Assembly (NCBI GenBank): GCA_036429605.1 | Contig: CM071589.1 | Span: 3,472,001 to 3,536,000 of the forward strand | Source: Cladobotryum mycophilum | Taxonomy: Eukaryota; Ascomycota; Sordariomycetes; Hypocreales; Hypocreaceae | Length of the DNA stretch: 64,000 nucleotides | Direction of reading: 5' to 3' | Part shown: piece by piece, positions 36,185 through 48,569 of the stretch | How the letters are laid out: each line of letters begins with the position of its first letter | How positions within the stretch are numbered: position 1 is the first letter of the stretch | The notes under the pieces: model-generated | Seen by the model: the letters and a program-made list of their open reading frames with translations, nothing else | What the model was told of the DNA's origin: nothing | Database searches by the model: none | Position numbers and translations under genes: made by a program

Positions 36185-37872
36185 TTACTCGAGCTCCTCT
36201 ACCTCGTCTTCAGGAATTTCGCGAAACCTCCCCTCTCGAATTGCTGCCTCGACAGGATTCTGAATATCTATAATGCCATTCTGCTTCAACCTAGATGCAA
36301 AGTTAATGAATCAGTGCCACTAGTAATTTGATGATAAAAACGTACCTTTCGAAAAGCACAAAAAGCCTCTCAGCCTCACGCTCCTTTTCTGCTTGGGAGA
36401 GGGCCGGGCCTTCCTTAATCGATTCCTCGTCAAGAAACTGACCAGTGATGGGATTGACGGGTCGTTGGGCACCCGATGGGTCGCCGGTGCTGAAAGCCTC
36501 TGATGCGGAGGTTGGGATAGGGACATTGTTCTGAAATAAGAAACCAGACGCGAATCCGTAGCCAACATTCTCGACGAATTTGGATGCATCCTTATCCGAC
36601 ATGTCGAATAAGAGCTGGGAGATTGCCTCTCTCAGAGCTGGAGCGGTGGGATTTGTCGAGTTCTTTAGGATTTTGGCGGAAAGTGTGTCTCCCCGACCCA
36701 AGACTGACTTCCTGTCCTCGGCAGTAGGAAGCAACATTGTGCGTATGCGTTGCCGTACGGGCGGAGGTGCGTGCTCATGGACCTTGCCTAGCAGACTGAA
36801 AACCGGTGTTACCACAGTCTCTAGATCGTTGCCGGTGTAGGCTTTCATTGACTTATCGAGGAGGTCGATTAGTCTCAATGCAACTTTGTTAGGATCAGGT
36901 TTCTGTGGATAAACAGCTGCTTGACTTCTCTCAGTGGACAATTCCATGTTCAGAAGTGCATTCACCAATGGCCCGAAAGGAGCCTCTAAAGGCTTTGTAG
37001 TCGGAATATCTTGTCTCCAAAACAAAGTCACTATGTGAGGAACTGCGCCGTCAAATTTGGCGGCCTCGTCCTTGCAAAAATGAGTGACGTTGAATAATAG
37101 CTTAAGCGTTTCACTCAACGCCATATCCTCCATTGGTTGTTTCGTCTTGCTTTTGAACTTGCTGGTTGCGAGCTTTGCATGTCGGGCAAGATTGTCCACA
37201 ATGCGATCGGCGAGGTGATGGTTGGTGATTAAATCTTCTAGGTTGACATCCGTTCCATAAGTCGACAGAAATAAGATGCGCGAGATGAGAAATTCATTGT
37301 CCCAGTTCTCAGTCTTGAGCTCACTGCATGCCCTTGCTGCAAATGCTTGGTCAACAAACATCTGCCTGGTCTCTGGTTTGAGAAGCATGGCATTTGCCAA
37401 GACTCTGAGGGCAGCTCGAGCAGTTTCACCAGATGGGCTGTGAAAGCTATGTCGAAGGAGCATTGAGATGCCCTGGGCCAATGTTAGCTCAATACGAACC
37501 AAGTAAGTCTTTGCATCTGTTGCTTCTGACCTCTTGGGTGAAGATGGGATCAGCATATTCGGGTTCTCGCCCGTAGACTTTCAGCGCTTCCAGAGCTCCA
37601 TTTCGGGCTAAAAAGCAATTTTCAGTCAATACCTGTTTGTACTCTTTTCTTTTCCGTGATGTGCAGGTTTGAGATTAACCGACCTTTGGGCAACAGGGTA
37701 ATTTTATCAAGATCCTCGGTGAGTTTCTCGACGAGCTCAGTTACGGCCTTGAGCTTGGCTAAACAAGCGTCATGGTCAGTTACGACGCTCACTGCAAGGG
37801 CGATCCCACATGGCGTGGGTTTCGGCAAAGCTCACCGGGTCCCTTGGCTGTGGCCGTTCCTTGGTCAGCCAT
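36185..37872 (-). CDS. ric8: Ric8/synembryn, guanine-nucleotide exchange factor and chaperone for G-alpha
   Basis: Non-receptor GEF for heterotrimeric G-alpha subunits, acting in asexual growth and pathogenicity signalling in fungi. Exons 37872-37836, 37758-37684, 37607-37531, 37472-36346 and 36290-36185 make 473 residues with every phase closed. The N-terminus MADQGTATAKGPA leads into helical armadillo-like repeats (MLLRHSFHSPSGETARAALR, SETLKLLFNVTHF). The C-terminal region holds the Ric8-conserved NPITGQFLDEE and REAERLFVLFERLKQNGIID. The last coding exon supplies the acidic end EIPEDEVEELE. The ORF that looks longer from the fourth exon begins inside an intron. Intron 2 uses an uncommon GTCGGT donor. 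Confidence 0.9.
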
Positions 37873-39490
37873 GGTGATGGAGTCTATCGACGTGCTAAGA
37901 AGTGCGGGGGGAACATGAGCATTTAAGCTGGCGCCGAGAGAAGGATGGAACAAGTAGAGTCTGGTTCTAAAGGGGAGAGAAGAGAGTTGGAATGTGCGTT
38001 AAAAACAGGCGAACACCTCATCAATAATAAAAAGCAAGGAGGAAAAAGAAGAAAAAGGTAGGTCGTTTGTCAAAATAACACAGACAAACAGACAGGCACA
38101 GCCAGCCAGCCAGTCAGTCAGGTCTAGCTCCCTTGTCGCCGGTGCAGGTGGTCCCTCGAGGTGCTGGTCGCCACTGACTAAATGGTAGCTGGAGCTGCTG
38201 AAAAAGGTGAAAAGGAAGGAGGAGCGAGGTACGTAAGTACTTGTACGATAGAAGCTCAATCAATCGATTGTGACGACTGACAAGGCGTGACTATTGAACT
38301 CAGCATACCGCTTTATTAGCATGTATAGAAACGAATTGCTAGTCATGATGCCAGGATGATTTACATTTACGGCTACGGAGCACACACTATATGACATTTA
38401 TTCGGTTGGCGGGATGCAATGTCACCCATCCGAATGGCTTGACTTCAGCACTCTTTCAATACATTGCCGTACAGCAGCTCTTCCGCGTATTCAGTCATCT
38501 CCGTGCATCCATGCAGAAGCTCATCATAGCCAGCCCAAGGCAGCAAGCCAACAGGACCCTAAAACAGGACCAAGCAAGCCTATAAGACTCAGTAGTGATG
38601 GCCTGCTGATGTGGCGGGTGGAGGGGGCTTAAAGGGAGAAGCGGCAGCACCAAAACTGTCCGCCAAACTGCGCCTGTGACCACCTGCAGCTTAAGCCCTT
38701 CTTGGGGGTCAAACTGTCGTGTGCTAGATACTAGATACTAGATACCTAGTAGGTGCTGGGATAGAGCGCCAAAACTCAAAAATACAAAAATCAACAACCC
38801 CAACCCCGGGTAGCCTTTTGCTCTTTGCTTTGCTCAAGCTTTTCGCCCATTGTTTCAGCAACGCACGTGAGGCACAGCACAGACCTTGAGATCCAACTGA
38901 ACCTTGTCATGGTACTCTAAACTCTGTATGTACTCCGTACTCAGTAAAGGTACTCGGTACCTGTTGGGCCTCCACAAGCATTACCACAGTTGCCCGGACA
39001 CGTTAAAAAGGTGCCCGCAGCGTGAGTTACCGGTTCAGTAATTAGTGGGCCTTCCATACTGCTAGGTACCCAGTACAACAGGTAGGTCAGCACAGCACAA
39101 ACGCGTGAGATGAATGTGGGTACGTGCAAGTACAATCCGTGTCGCGTTTTCCAAGTCCCTTTGACTTTAATTAGTTCGGCAAAAAATCTAATCCACCACG
39201 ACGCCAGCCTAAGACGAGCTGCATGCGGATCCAGTCAGATCCTCTACCAAAGACCACAAGGCAACGATGCAGCCTTGATATCGAACCGAATCTTGCATCT
39301 AATAATTAATTTCTTTTTTCTTCTTTCTCCCTCCCTTCTCGCTTGAAAGGCTTCTCCTCTGCTCTCATTTCATAATCTCCTCCCTTACCCTACTGCCGGA
39401 CTGTAGCGGGATACCGATGCATAGTGTCTCCTGTTCATTCCTTGGCCGGATTCCCGCTGTCTAGATCGCCTGCGCTGCCTTGCAGCAGCC
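37873..39490. promoter_or_regulatory. Divergent promoter region, ric8 / rif1
   Basis: 1.6 kb between divergent genes. Short direct repeats occur near 38095-38120 (AGCC/AGTC units) and 38726-38750 (TAGATAC three times). CT-rich tract just upstream of the rif1 ATG. No gene supported. Confidence 0.5.
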
Positions 39491-42400
39491 ATGGCATCTT
39501 CAGAAGACACGGATTCGACCACTGCCTCCGAACCAATTGCCCCTCGGCCGCCCACACCTCCGCGAGAAACAAGTCGCGAACTTGAAGTTTCCCTCAAGTC
39601 TGTCCTGGATCGGAACGGTCAGTCGGATCCGTGCTCGAGCTTGCAGACACCTCCCAACGCCAATACCCCCGTCTCTGGTGCGACCAATTCGAATCTGAAG
39701 TCGAGAAGGAAGAGGGTTGAATGGTCGGCTCATACCGAGTACAAGGAGCACGCTGAGTTTCGCCAAATCGAAAGACTCATCAAGTCGTCGCCCATCTCCG
39801 CTCTTTCCTCTAGACCCATCAAGGGCATCCTTAAACCTTCACCGTCACCGAACCCGCTCTCCTCCTCGTTCGGCTCCGACTTTGATGGCTCTACGGGCCA
39901 GCTCAACATAATCGAGATGCTGGATTCGACAATCAAACAGCTTGCCGGCTCTGACCGGGATTCCAAGCTCGATGCCTACATGATGCTGTCCAGGGCCTTG
40001 AAGGTCTCCAACAACCTTCCAGACCGGGTTGCTCTACAAGACAAGATGAGCCTGTTCATGCAGTTTATCCAACGCGACGTTACATCAAAGACCGAGAATA
40101 GAAACCTCGATACCTCCTTGATAAACCACGCCCTCACTCTTCTCGCCACGTTTCTTCACTTCCCGGCTATCGCTTCGACGCTTACATCAGACTTTGGCAT
40201 CTTCATCCTCGACCATTCCATACGTGCCTTTGAGGATGCGTCTACGCCTAAAGATGTTTTGCGTCATTTGATGCAGGTTGTGGCTTTCCAGAACTTTTCC
40301 GCCAAGGTCATGACATCCGATCGAGTGGGACGCCTGGTTAATGCTCTTTACCAAATCGAGAACCACGTCACGGGCAAGAGCATCGTCATGAGCCGGATAC
40401 ATATCTACAAGCGTCTTGTGAAGCAGTCACGAAGTCACATGGTCACGCACTTGAACTGGCTGGAGAATATGTTTACCGACATGCTGAGTACTGTCAAGGA
40501 TATCCGATCCCAAGCAATTAGTCTTGCGACAGAGGCTGGGTTTGCCCTTAGATCAGAGAAGCAGTTGCTGCGTAAGGCTATTGAGATCTTTCAGACAACG
40601 GATGAGGACAAGACATACATCGAGTTTTACATCCACCATCTGCAGGAGATGCTCAAAGATAAACAAACCTCTGCCTCAGTTCCCCAAATCTGGAGTGCGG
40701 TTATTTTATTCATGCGGTGCCCTCTCGAGAGGTGGCAATACTATGGCCCCTGGCTGACTCTTGTTCAGTCCGCATTCAACATGACAGATGGGTCAACGAA
40801 GCAGGAAGCAAACTACGCATGGAATCGATATGTCTGCCTCACCCTTCACGATAGCAAGCCAAGCCCAAAGGTGCTAGGGACACTTTGCCAACCCCTTATA
40901 AGCCAGCTGCGGAGGAAGGTAAACCCAAAACACATAGAAGAGGCAATGAAGCTACGGAGGGTTGTCATTGGTGGCATTTGCAGCCTCTATTACTATGCGT
41001 TTGCTCCGTTGAATGAAAACTATGCGCCCGACATTGTCTGGGATGTGGCTGTTCAGCCTATCATGGCGCAACTGATTAGCTTGGATGGCAAACCCGAAAT
41101 CCCTGTTGACTGTCTAATGCAGGCTGGTCGAATGTTGACGGGCCTATTAGACGTTGCAACACCTCGTGTATGGAGACAGGATCGTATCCAGGAAATTCCT
41201 CCTGTCAAGACGGATGAGCTTCCTGCTATTGATGCCAAATGGATCAGGCGAAACTGCGACAAGATCTTGCAGGCAGTGGGCCCGATTCTCGAAAAGAGGT
41301 TTGTTGACTTGGCGAACAAGGACTCGATGACATTTAGGCTCTGGCAAGCTCTGGTGGGGTCTGTGGCTGCAGCATCTGCAAAGGATATCAAGGTATCCGA
41401 GGATACAGCAAAATTCTTTGCTTACACCTTTGGTCTGCTGTCGAAGATATGGACAGCTGGAAGTACAGGAAACGATTCTCTCCATCCTGCATTTTTGCCT
41501 AGTATTCAAAATTTCATCAACGTTCTCGTTGATGGGTTGGGATTGCTTCCCTTCACAGAGAAGAGACTCTCCATGACAGTCATAAATACTTTCGAGCCTA
41601 CTGCGACACCCTCGCATCATTCAGATCGCCCAGACAAGTCCAACGGACTCGTTCGCACTCCTTTACAGCATCTCTTTGCTATGCTTTGCTCTATTCCCAC
41701 CGGTGGAGCCAACGACGATATGTTGGCAGACTTCTTCCTCTCGGTCTTTGATCAATTCTTCAACGGCAAGACGCCAAAGGGCCGCGTGGAGCTGGCTCAT
41801 GAGTTGCTGCGGCTACTCCCCCGAGATGCACCTTCTTCCTATGGGCCTTGGATATTGGCTGCTCAGAACTTGCGATTAACTCTGGAAAGTGATAGTCATG
41901 GGCCTGTACCAAGTTCTGTTGATAGCAACAAAATTCTTGGACCAAAGTATCGAGATATTACCTCTCTTCTTGAGCGTGGGCTCACTGATCATCCTAATCT
42001 GCCCACTAAACAGTGGTTCTTATTATTTGAACGACTTTCTGAGCATGTAGCCAGAGAATCTGGTGATGCAGGGCGAGCCCTCGTCATTGTTGAGCCGCTC
42101 GCTAAAGTCCTTTTGGATGTCTATAGCAATAGCGCCGACAAGATAATTTCGACAACACTCAGAGCAACCAAATCGCTGTTTGAAATTGCCAAGATTCCTC
42201 GTGATCGAGCAACTCTAGAAATTGCTCGCCGACGGCTGTGGGGCATACCTTTGACTATTAGTAAAGGCGGCAGCTCTGATCCATTTGATCATCTTTACAA
42301 GCTTGGCAACCAGGTCATGGAACTACTCTACAACAAATTCTCCAACTTTGATTCCAGCGATGAAACGGCCGCTATTATAGAGGCCGTTCAAGAATTCGTA

Positions 42401-44835
42401 GTAAGGTGCTTCCCACAGTCTGGTGTTAAAAGTCTCTCAAGGCTTCAACAAGGCCTATGCCTGTGGATACAGGATGAGCAATCTCATCTCCAACCGGGTG
42501 ATAAATCGGTCATTTTTAAGACGGTGAGAATAGGCAATCCTTCCAATGTAGCTTTTTTTTTAACTAATAGCTGTAGGTTTCTCTGACATGGGATCGAATT
42601 TCTACGGAGCTTGTTGGCCGCGGTCAACTTGATAGGTCTGAATTCGATGAGATTGAACCGCTACTAACTGCAGCGTTCCAGAGCAAACATCTCGGAATTG
42701 TCGGCATGGCAGTTCAGACATGGAACGCGCTTGTCAAAGATGAAGATGATCCCGGTTGTTCTGATAGTCTCAAATCCGTCGTTTCAAATCTTGACTCAAA
42801 AGTTGAGCTGTTGGCTGGTGGAGCGGAGCAATCGAGTGGAGAATTCGGCGCTCAAGCTTCTTCATTTATTCGTCCCCAAGGGGATGTGAGCTTTGTCGTC
42901 TTGTCCTCCACCTCATCTCACCAGGAAGCCCAGCAGCCGCCTCCAAGTTCTGTGGCCTCTGATTCTACGACTACTTCTAAGCGCCCCAATAGGAAGCGTC
43001 GCTTAGAAGCGACCCCTGAAGCGACCCGTGGAAAGTCAGCCAAGAGGACAGCCACACCTCGACTTCGTCATGATGATTCTCAAATTCAATTTGCACCAAT
43101 CGTATCGTCACCCCCGCCAGCAGAGGAAGAATCGCAACATCTCACAGAACGTCAAAAAGAGATTCGAGAGAGACAACGGGAAAACGCAGCTCTCTATTCC
43201 GATCAGCCGGATACTTCACCGATCCGTCTTCTAGAGAGTTCACGGAAACCGTCCAAGGAACCAGGAAGCAAAGGAGGCGAGCAGGGAGGAGACGTGACAC
43301 CTCGTCGTGCCACATCTTACGAGGATGCCATCACCTCATCGCCGACACCTAGGCGAGGACAATTCCTACAAATCGACAACGATCCACCGTCCTCACCACC
43401 GGTGCCACGACCATATCCTCTTTTATCTGAGATCAAATCACGATCTAAAGACAAGGGCTCTATGGAGAATTGGGAATTCTCCTCACCACCTGGGACGCCT
43501 GTGACTAGTCATCAACAACCGCCAGAGGACTCGGAGACACCTATTGTGCCAACTACAGAAAATGCCAAAGCTGCCAAAACAAAGAAGACGAGGAAATCTA
43601 GGCGATCCAGATCTGCTAAGAAAAGGTCAAAGGACGTGGTTCCTTCGAGTGTGGCCTCAACGGAAGAAGAAGCCTTGGATACAGACATGCCCGACGCAAA
43701 CGTAGCACCCGCAGAAAAAATAGAGGAAGCATTACCAACTATGGAGGAAGCACCAACAACGCCTAAGAAAGGGCGCCGTGAGCCCATGGTCAAGGCAGAA
43801 GAGAGCCCGAAATCAGTGGATGATGAGTTTGTTGACGCCAGAAGTAGCCCAGCTGCACCCTCTTCCCCCATCGAGGTACCTGATGCCGGCAACGACTCTA
43901 TGGATACATCTTTTGCACTCAGTGAACTTGATGACAGTTGCATGCTGAAGCTGGTTGTTGAACTCGAATCTCGACGTGGCAATCCCGATAATGATAAGAT
44001 CAACGAGAGCCCATCAAAAAAGCAACAAGACAAAAAGAAGGATACATACATGAAGGTACAAGGCGAGGATTCCTCAGCGTCGGCGTCACCACCGCCGTCA
44101 CAGAAATCTAAAAAGGGATTGAAACGTGACATTTCCCCTGTCGTTCCGTCTACGCCGGTGGGGACTACGGAGGTGGTTGCCGAAACCGAAGCCCGGCGAA
44201 AGAGGAAGCGGTCAGGGTCCAAGCACAATGGTGGTCATGAGAAGAAGCGCCGGACTGAGAGTGAAGAAATCGTTGAGCCGAAAGAAACACCGATCAAAGC
44301 CAAGGAACAAGACATTTCACCGGAGCGGAGTCTCAGACGGTCCACTCGGAAATCCACCAGTGTGCCCGGTGTGGAGACTCGAGGTAGCGCACGCCGTAAA
44401 CACCACCAACAACAGGAGGAAGACGTTGAGGGACCGCGCACACGTGCAAGCAACCGAAAACGAAAGCAACAAGGTGGGGATACGGATGATGAGGTGATGT
44501 CACAGCTGGTGACGGAATCCAATGCAGCCTCGCAGGAGCAGGAGCAGGAGGAAGAGCCTGACGATATGGAGCCTGCTGAGCCCGAGGATGCTACGGCGGC
44601 AGATGAGGCTGAATCAGAGCCACGTGCTGAAGAAGCAGACGAAGAAGAGGAAGAGAAAGAGGAAGAGGGAAAAGACGAGGGCAAGCCTGCAACGCTGATG
44701 GATATGCTGCAGACTGGTCTGAAGCAATTGCGTAATGCATCCCTATCTCGTGATGAAGTATACAAAATGGAAGACATGTTGATGGACATGAAGCGGGAGC
44801 TATTCGCAGCGGAGAAGAGAGGCAGGCGAGGGTAA
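39491..44835 (+). CDS. rif1: Rif1, telomere-length and replication-timing regulator
   Basis: Large nuclear scaffold that recruits PP1 to control origin firing, telomere length and break repair. Two exons (39491-42523, 42577-44835; phase 0) give 1763 residues. Residues 75-78 (RVEW) and 112-115 (GILK) fit the RVxF/W and SILK PP1-docking motifs, which in yeast Rif1 also lie near one end of the protein. Residues ~150-1000 form the long helical HEAT-like Rif1 N-terminal domain (DAYMMLSRALKV onward). The rest is disordered and basic/acidic, with SP/TP sites and RTRASNRKRK, and ends in a short predicted helix (LMDMLQTGLKQL...MEDMLMDMKRELFAAEKR) that could oligomerise, as the yeast C-terminal domain does. 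Placement at the Rif1 family is from order, length and motif content. Confidence 0.9.
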
Positions 44836-45385
44836 TAGGGCAGTAGAGGAGGGGATTGATATGGATCATTGAATGCATAATGCAGCACTGCATCATACGG
44901 CGTCAAATATTTTGGGGACTTGGATTGGTTTATTACAAGTATCAAGGCACTGGTGTTGGGTCTAGTCCATAAGGATGTTGTCTTTGAGGGAATAAGGTGG
45001 TTGGATTTGTGTATGACTGAAGCTACCGAGGGTGGCCGTATTTCTCATGAAAAACGTACATACGTACATTTATAAAATGAAACTAGTACTACTACGTTGT
45101 GTAAAGATGGAACATTGTTGTCAGGTAGGGCTACGGAGTGCAGAGGTGGTGATGATGTTGTATAAGTTGACTCTAAACATGGACATGCAGCCGTCGATGA
45201 CGGATCATACGGGACGGCGAAGAGCATCCTTCAGGTGCAAGGATTGAACGGACTCTTTTTTGTTTTCTTTTACAAATCTGTGCTGAGATTTGGTTGTTTG
45301 TACAACAGCAGAATAACGGCCCCCCAGCTGATCAATTCATGGTTGTCGCCCAGGTCAGCGGTAAAGAAGAAAAATAAGAGCCTCA

Positions 45386-45432
45386 CCAACGGTTCCGGGT
45401 TTCCCAATCCGGTAATCCGAAGAAACCGTTGG
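45386..45432. repeat. Inverted repeat, 9-bp arms (CCAACGGTT)
   Basis: Arms 45386-45394 and 45424-45432 are perfectly complementary with a 29-base loop that itself contains CCGG at both ends. Could form a cruciform or transcript hairpin; no transposon ends identified. Confidence 0.7.
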
Positions 45433-45609
45433 CGAAGGAATGGCGCTGTGGTCCTGGCTGAAAAAGTCCCGAGGCACAACACACACAAACCACAAAACCA
45501 CAAAGGACTAATAAAGGTACGGATAAACGAGATGTCACGCTTATGCCGGTAGATCCAGTTTTTAATGTGGATAAGAGAAGAGAGAGAGTAGAGTTGTATG
45601 GAGTAGTGA

Positions 45610-45612
<3 letters not shown>

Positions 45613-45642
<30 letters not shown>
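45613..45642. repeat. TG dinucleotide microsatellite
   Basis: About 14-15 TG units. Confidence 0.9.
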
Positions 45643-45643
<1 letters not shown>

Positions 45644-45873
45644 CTGGCAGGGATGGGATGGATTTAGTTTTTTTTTTTGGGCGAAATGGCGGGCGAGGAA
45701 ATATGGCTGCCTGTCTGTCAGAAGTGACTTGAGATGTGTGTGTGTAATGAGGAGTAGAAGGTCGAGTTTCTAGAGGCGAGAAAAGGGCAGAGTTTGGAGG
45801 TTATTGTGGCGATGATGGCGAGTCAGTGATGGCTTCATCAAAAAAAATTTTTTTTTTTTTTGAGCAACCATGT

Positions 45874-45899
45874 GAATAATGATGATGATGATGATGATG
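45874..45899. repeat. GAT trinucleotide microsatellite
   Basis: About seven to eight GAT units, directly following an A8/T14 tract at 45840-45861. Confidence 0.9.
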
Positions 45900-46569
45900 G
45901 CCCTGAAGGATTTTTTGCGTTGTTGGTTCATGCTCTTTTTTTAATGACATTTATACGTACAAAGTAATGATCGCTGAACATCTGCATGTCAGGAACATGA
46001 GGATCGTCACGGTGAGTTGCAAAGCTGAAGATGCTCAATACAGGGGTTTTCTTCATGTGGATGGTCTGGATGATACGGCCAACGAATTGTCGAAGCATGT
46101 TCGTATTAACAAGGTTGTTACGGAGTGCAGTTGCATGCATGCATTCAACATTGCAGTTTGTTCAAGGATGGAATTACCTAAAATTATTATTGTTATTGTC
46201 CTGATTACTTACTGTCTGTCCGTCTGTTTTGTCTATCTCTCTATCTTTCCGTCCGCTATCCATCCTCACCGTAGCTGTTGTAATGTACTTGTAAGCTATC
46301 GACCCGGGGTGATTCATATGCATCGTGAGAAGCGAACCGACGGGTGGACATTAACGTTCTAGACCAGAGTCCTTTTTCTTGTTGCATCCATCCCCCGTCC
46401 TCCCCCAGCTTTTCTTTTTACCCCAGATTCCGAGAAAGAGAGAAAGCTTCGGATCTCTTCTTTGGGATCAAGTCTAGGATCTTTAGAACAATGCAACCTA
46501 CTTTAATAGGGTTTTTCTTTTCTTTCTTTTTGTTGGGTGGGAGAAGAATCTGGGGTTCGACTGAAGCGA

Positions 46570-46596
46570 GATGGATGGATGGATGGATGGATGGAT
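46570..46596. repeat. ATGG tetranucleotide microsatellite
   Basis: About six ATGG/GATG units. Confidence 0.9.
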
Positions 46597-47100
46597 CAGA
46601 GACAAAAAGGATATCGTGATGGAGTGACATGCGAGTTCGAGTGGACGTGGAGGCGAGAGAGTTTGTTTTACCCCGGATTTTTTTGTGTGCTGACCTTCGG
46701 GACAGAGAACACACACACCCTGGCATTAGCTGGGATCAAGACATGCAGTTGTTCAAGACAAAAAGCTGAAATCTATTATATGCATACATGTATTCGCAAA
46801 ACAGTCGAGATGGATCAATAACAACATGTCAGCGTTGTTTTCAAGATGACACAGCTGAGCCCATGCGCCCGTATTGCTCTTTTGCACACATTTATTATTA
46901 TACGCGCCCATCTCTGGTCCATGCATGCCTAGTATACTTACCTAGTAGGTAGACCACATACCTCTCACCTGCATTAGAACAAGAAGAAGAACAGAAAATG
47001 TTAACATGGCACATTCCACTGCCGATCGCAGCAACTTTTCGTTTTCGGCGCCTCCCCTGGCCGGGCGCTTTTTTCCATGGGTCTGTCGGTCCCTGTTGGT

Positions 47101-47130
47101 TTTCTTTTCTTTTCTTTTCTTTTTCTTCTT
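47101..47130. repeat. TTTTC pentanucleotide microsatellite
   Basis: About five TTTTC units; a GA-rich tract follows at 47215-47270. Confidence 0.85.
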
Positions 47131-48569
47131 TCGTTTTCTAGTGACTTTGGTGGCTTGGCAAGGGTCATGCATCCGTTCGGCCATTCATTCATCATATTCC
47201 ATTGGTAATGCCCGAAGAGAGAGAGAGGGGGGGCTTGAAGAGAGAGAGAGAGAGGGGGAGAGGGAGAGAGAATCGGGTTGCCTTACTTGTACACGCCACC
47301 GATACCATTGGTCTTTCCCTGCCAATACTAGGCACCTGCCGACCTGTCTACTGTCTGGATCGTGGCGTCTGGATTAAACATTTGCCTAATCTCATAATAA
47401 GCCCTTTTTTTCATCTTTCACGGAAAGAGCGTTGTTGTGTTGTGTTGTGTTCTGTTGTGGTGTGGCAGGTGAGTCCCACTCCATCCATGCAAGGTTTTTA
47501 ATCCTGGCAGAGATGACGTCGATGTTCTCCAACACATCTCCACGTACGTTTGGTGTTCCCGCTCCGGCCTACTTTCCTTCTTCTTCTTCCAAGGCGGAAC
47601 AGAGATGCCATTCAAACGTTGTTATTCTTGTTGGTTGATGGTTTCTTGCTTTCTTTTTCAATCTCAATCTCACTCTCACTCCATACAGTATGGATATCTC
47701 TGACGTCGCCCAAGACCCTACACCAGCAACTGCTACGAGGCTCCAGTTTGGAATGCAAAGGTGGGCAGGCGGGCGGGTCGGCGGGTGAACACACAAATGC
47801 ACGCAAACACTTTGCGGACACTGAGACCCGAGACGAGACAGGCGTCATGTCATGTCATGCTGCCATGTACATGTAGATGTATGTAAGTATGTATGTATGT
47901 AGGTCAAGAAACTTTCCTTATCGAGCATGAAAAAAACCCTCAAGGGCATGAATGACATTTGACAGTGTAGCATTGCTGATGTAGATAGCGGATCAACATA
48001 CAACACAACCACGTGCCGGTGATATCGACCCGAATCCACCACCAAAGAAACCCGTTCCCTCATCAATGATAACAGAACCTACATCCAAAATGAATGAAAG
48101 GAACAACAACTATACAGTGCATGCTTTCTTGTCAAGCAATCAATCAATCCATGTACCCAACGTGGAGCCCGGAAGCCGAAATAGCCATGCATATGGAGCT
48201 GACGGGAACAGGCTCTTGTCTGGGAACCATCCCTCCCCCTCCGAAGCAAGAAGACCCAGTTTTAATTGTCTCGCCTCCTCTGGCCTGGCTGGACTCTCCA
48301 AGCCTTGCTCTTCGCTTGGTCTAATCCATGCAAATCTATGCATTCCTCTCTGTGCCCATCCCGTCCACACGATGTGACTTATAAAGACCCTTGTGTTTCC
48401 CTCCCCTTCTTTCTTTTTCCCACCCCTTTCCATTGTGTCTTCACATGGTTCTTTGTTTCTCATCGTGGACCCCTACCCTTCTTGTTTTGTCTGGGCGAGA
48501 TAGACGAGAGACATAAGCAAAACAAAAAAAAAAGTATAAGTCATATACAGCAAAGATCGGCAGCCCAGC

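Larger units (their letters stand above)
44836..48569. promoter_or_regulatory. 3.7 kb gene-free, microsatellite-dense spacer
   Basis: Between rif1 and the sugar transporter, both plus strand. It contains the transporter promoter and dense simple repeats (separate entries), an A8/T14 tract at 45840-45861 and an inverted repeat at 45386-45394/45424-45432. ORFs here are short and repeat-driven. No RNA gene recognised. Confidence 0.5.
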
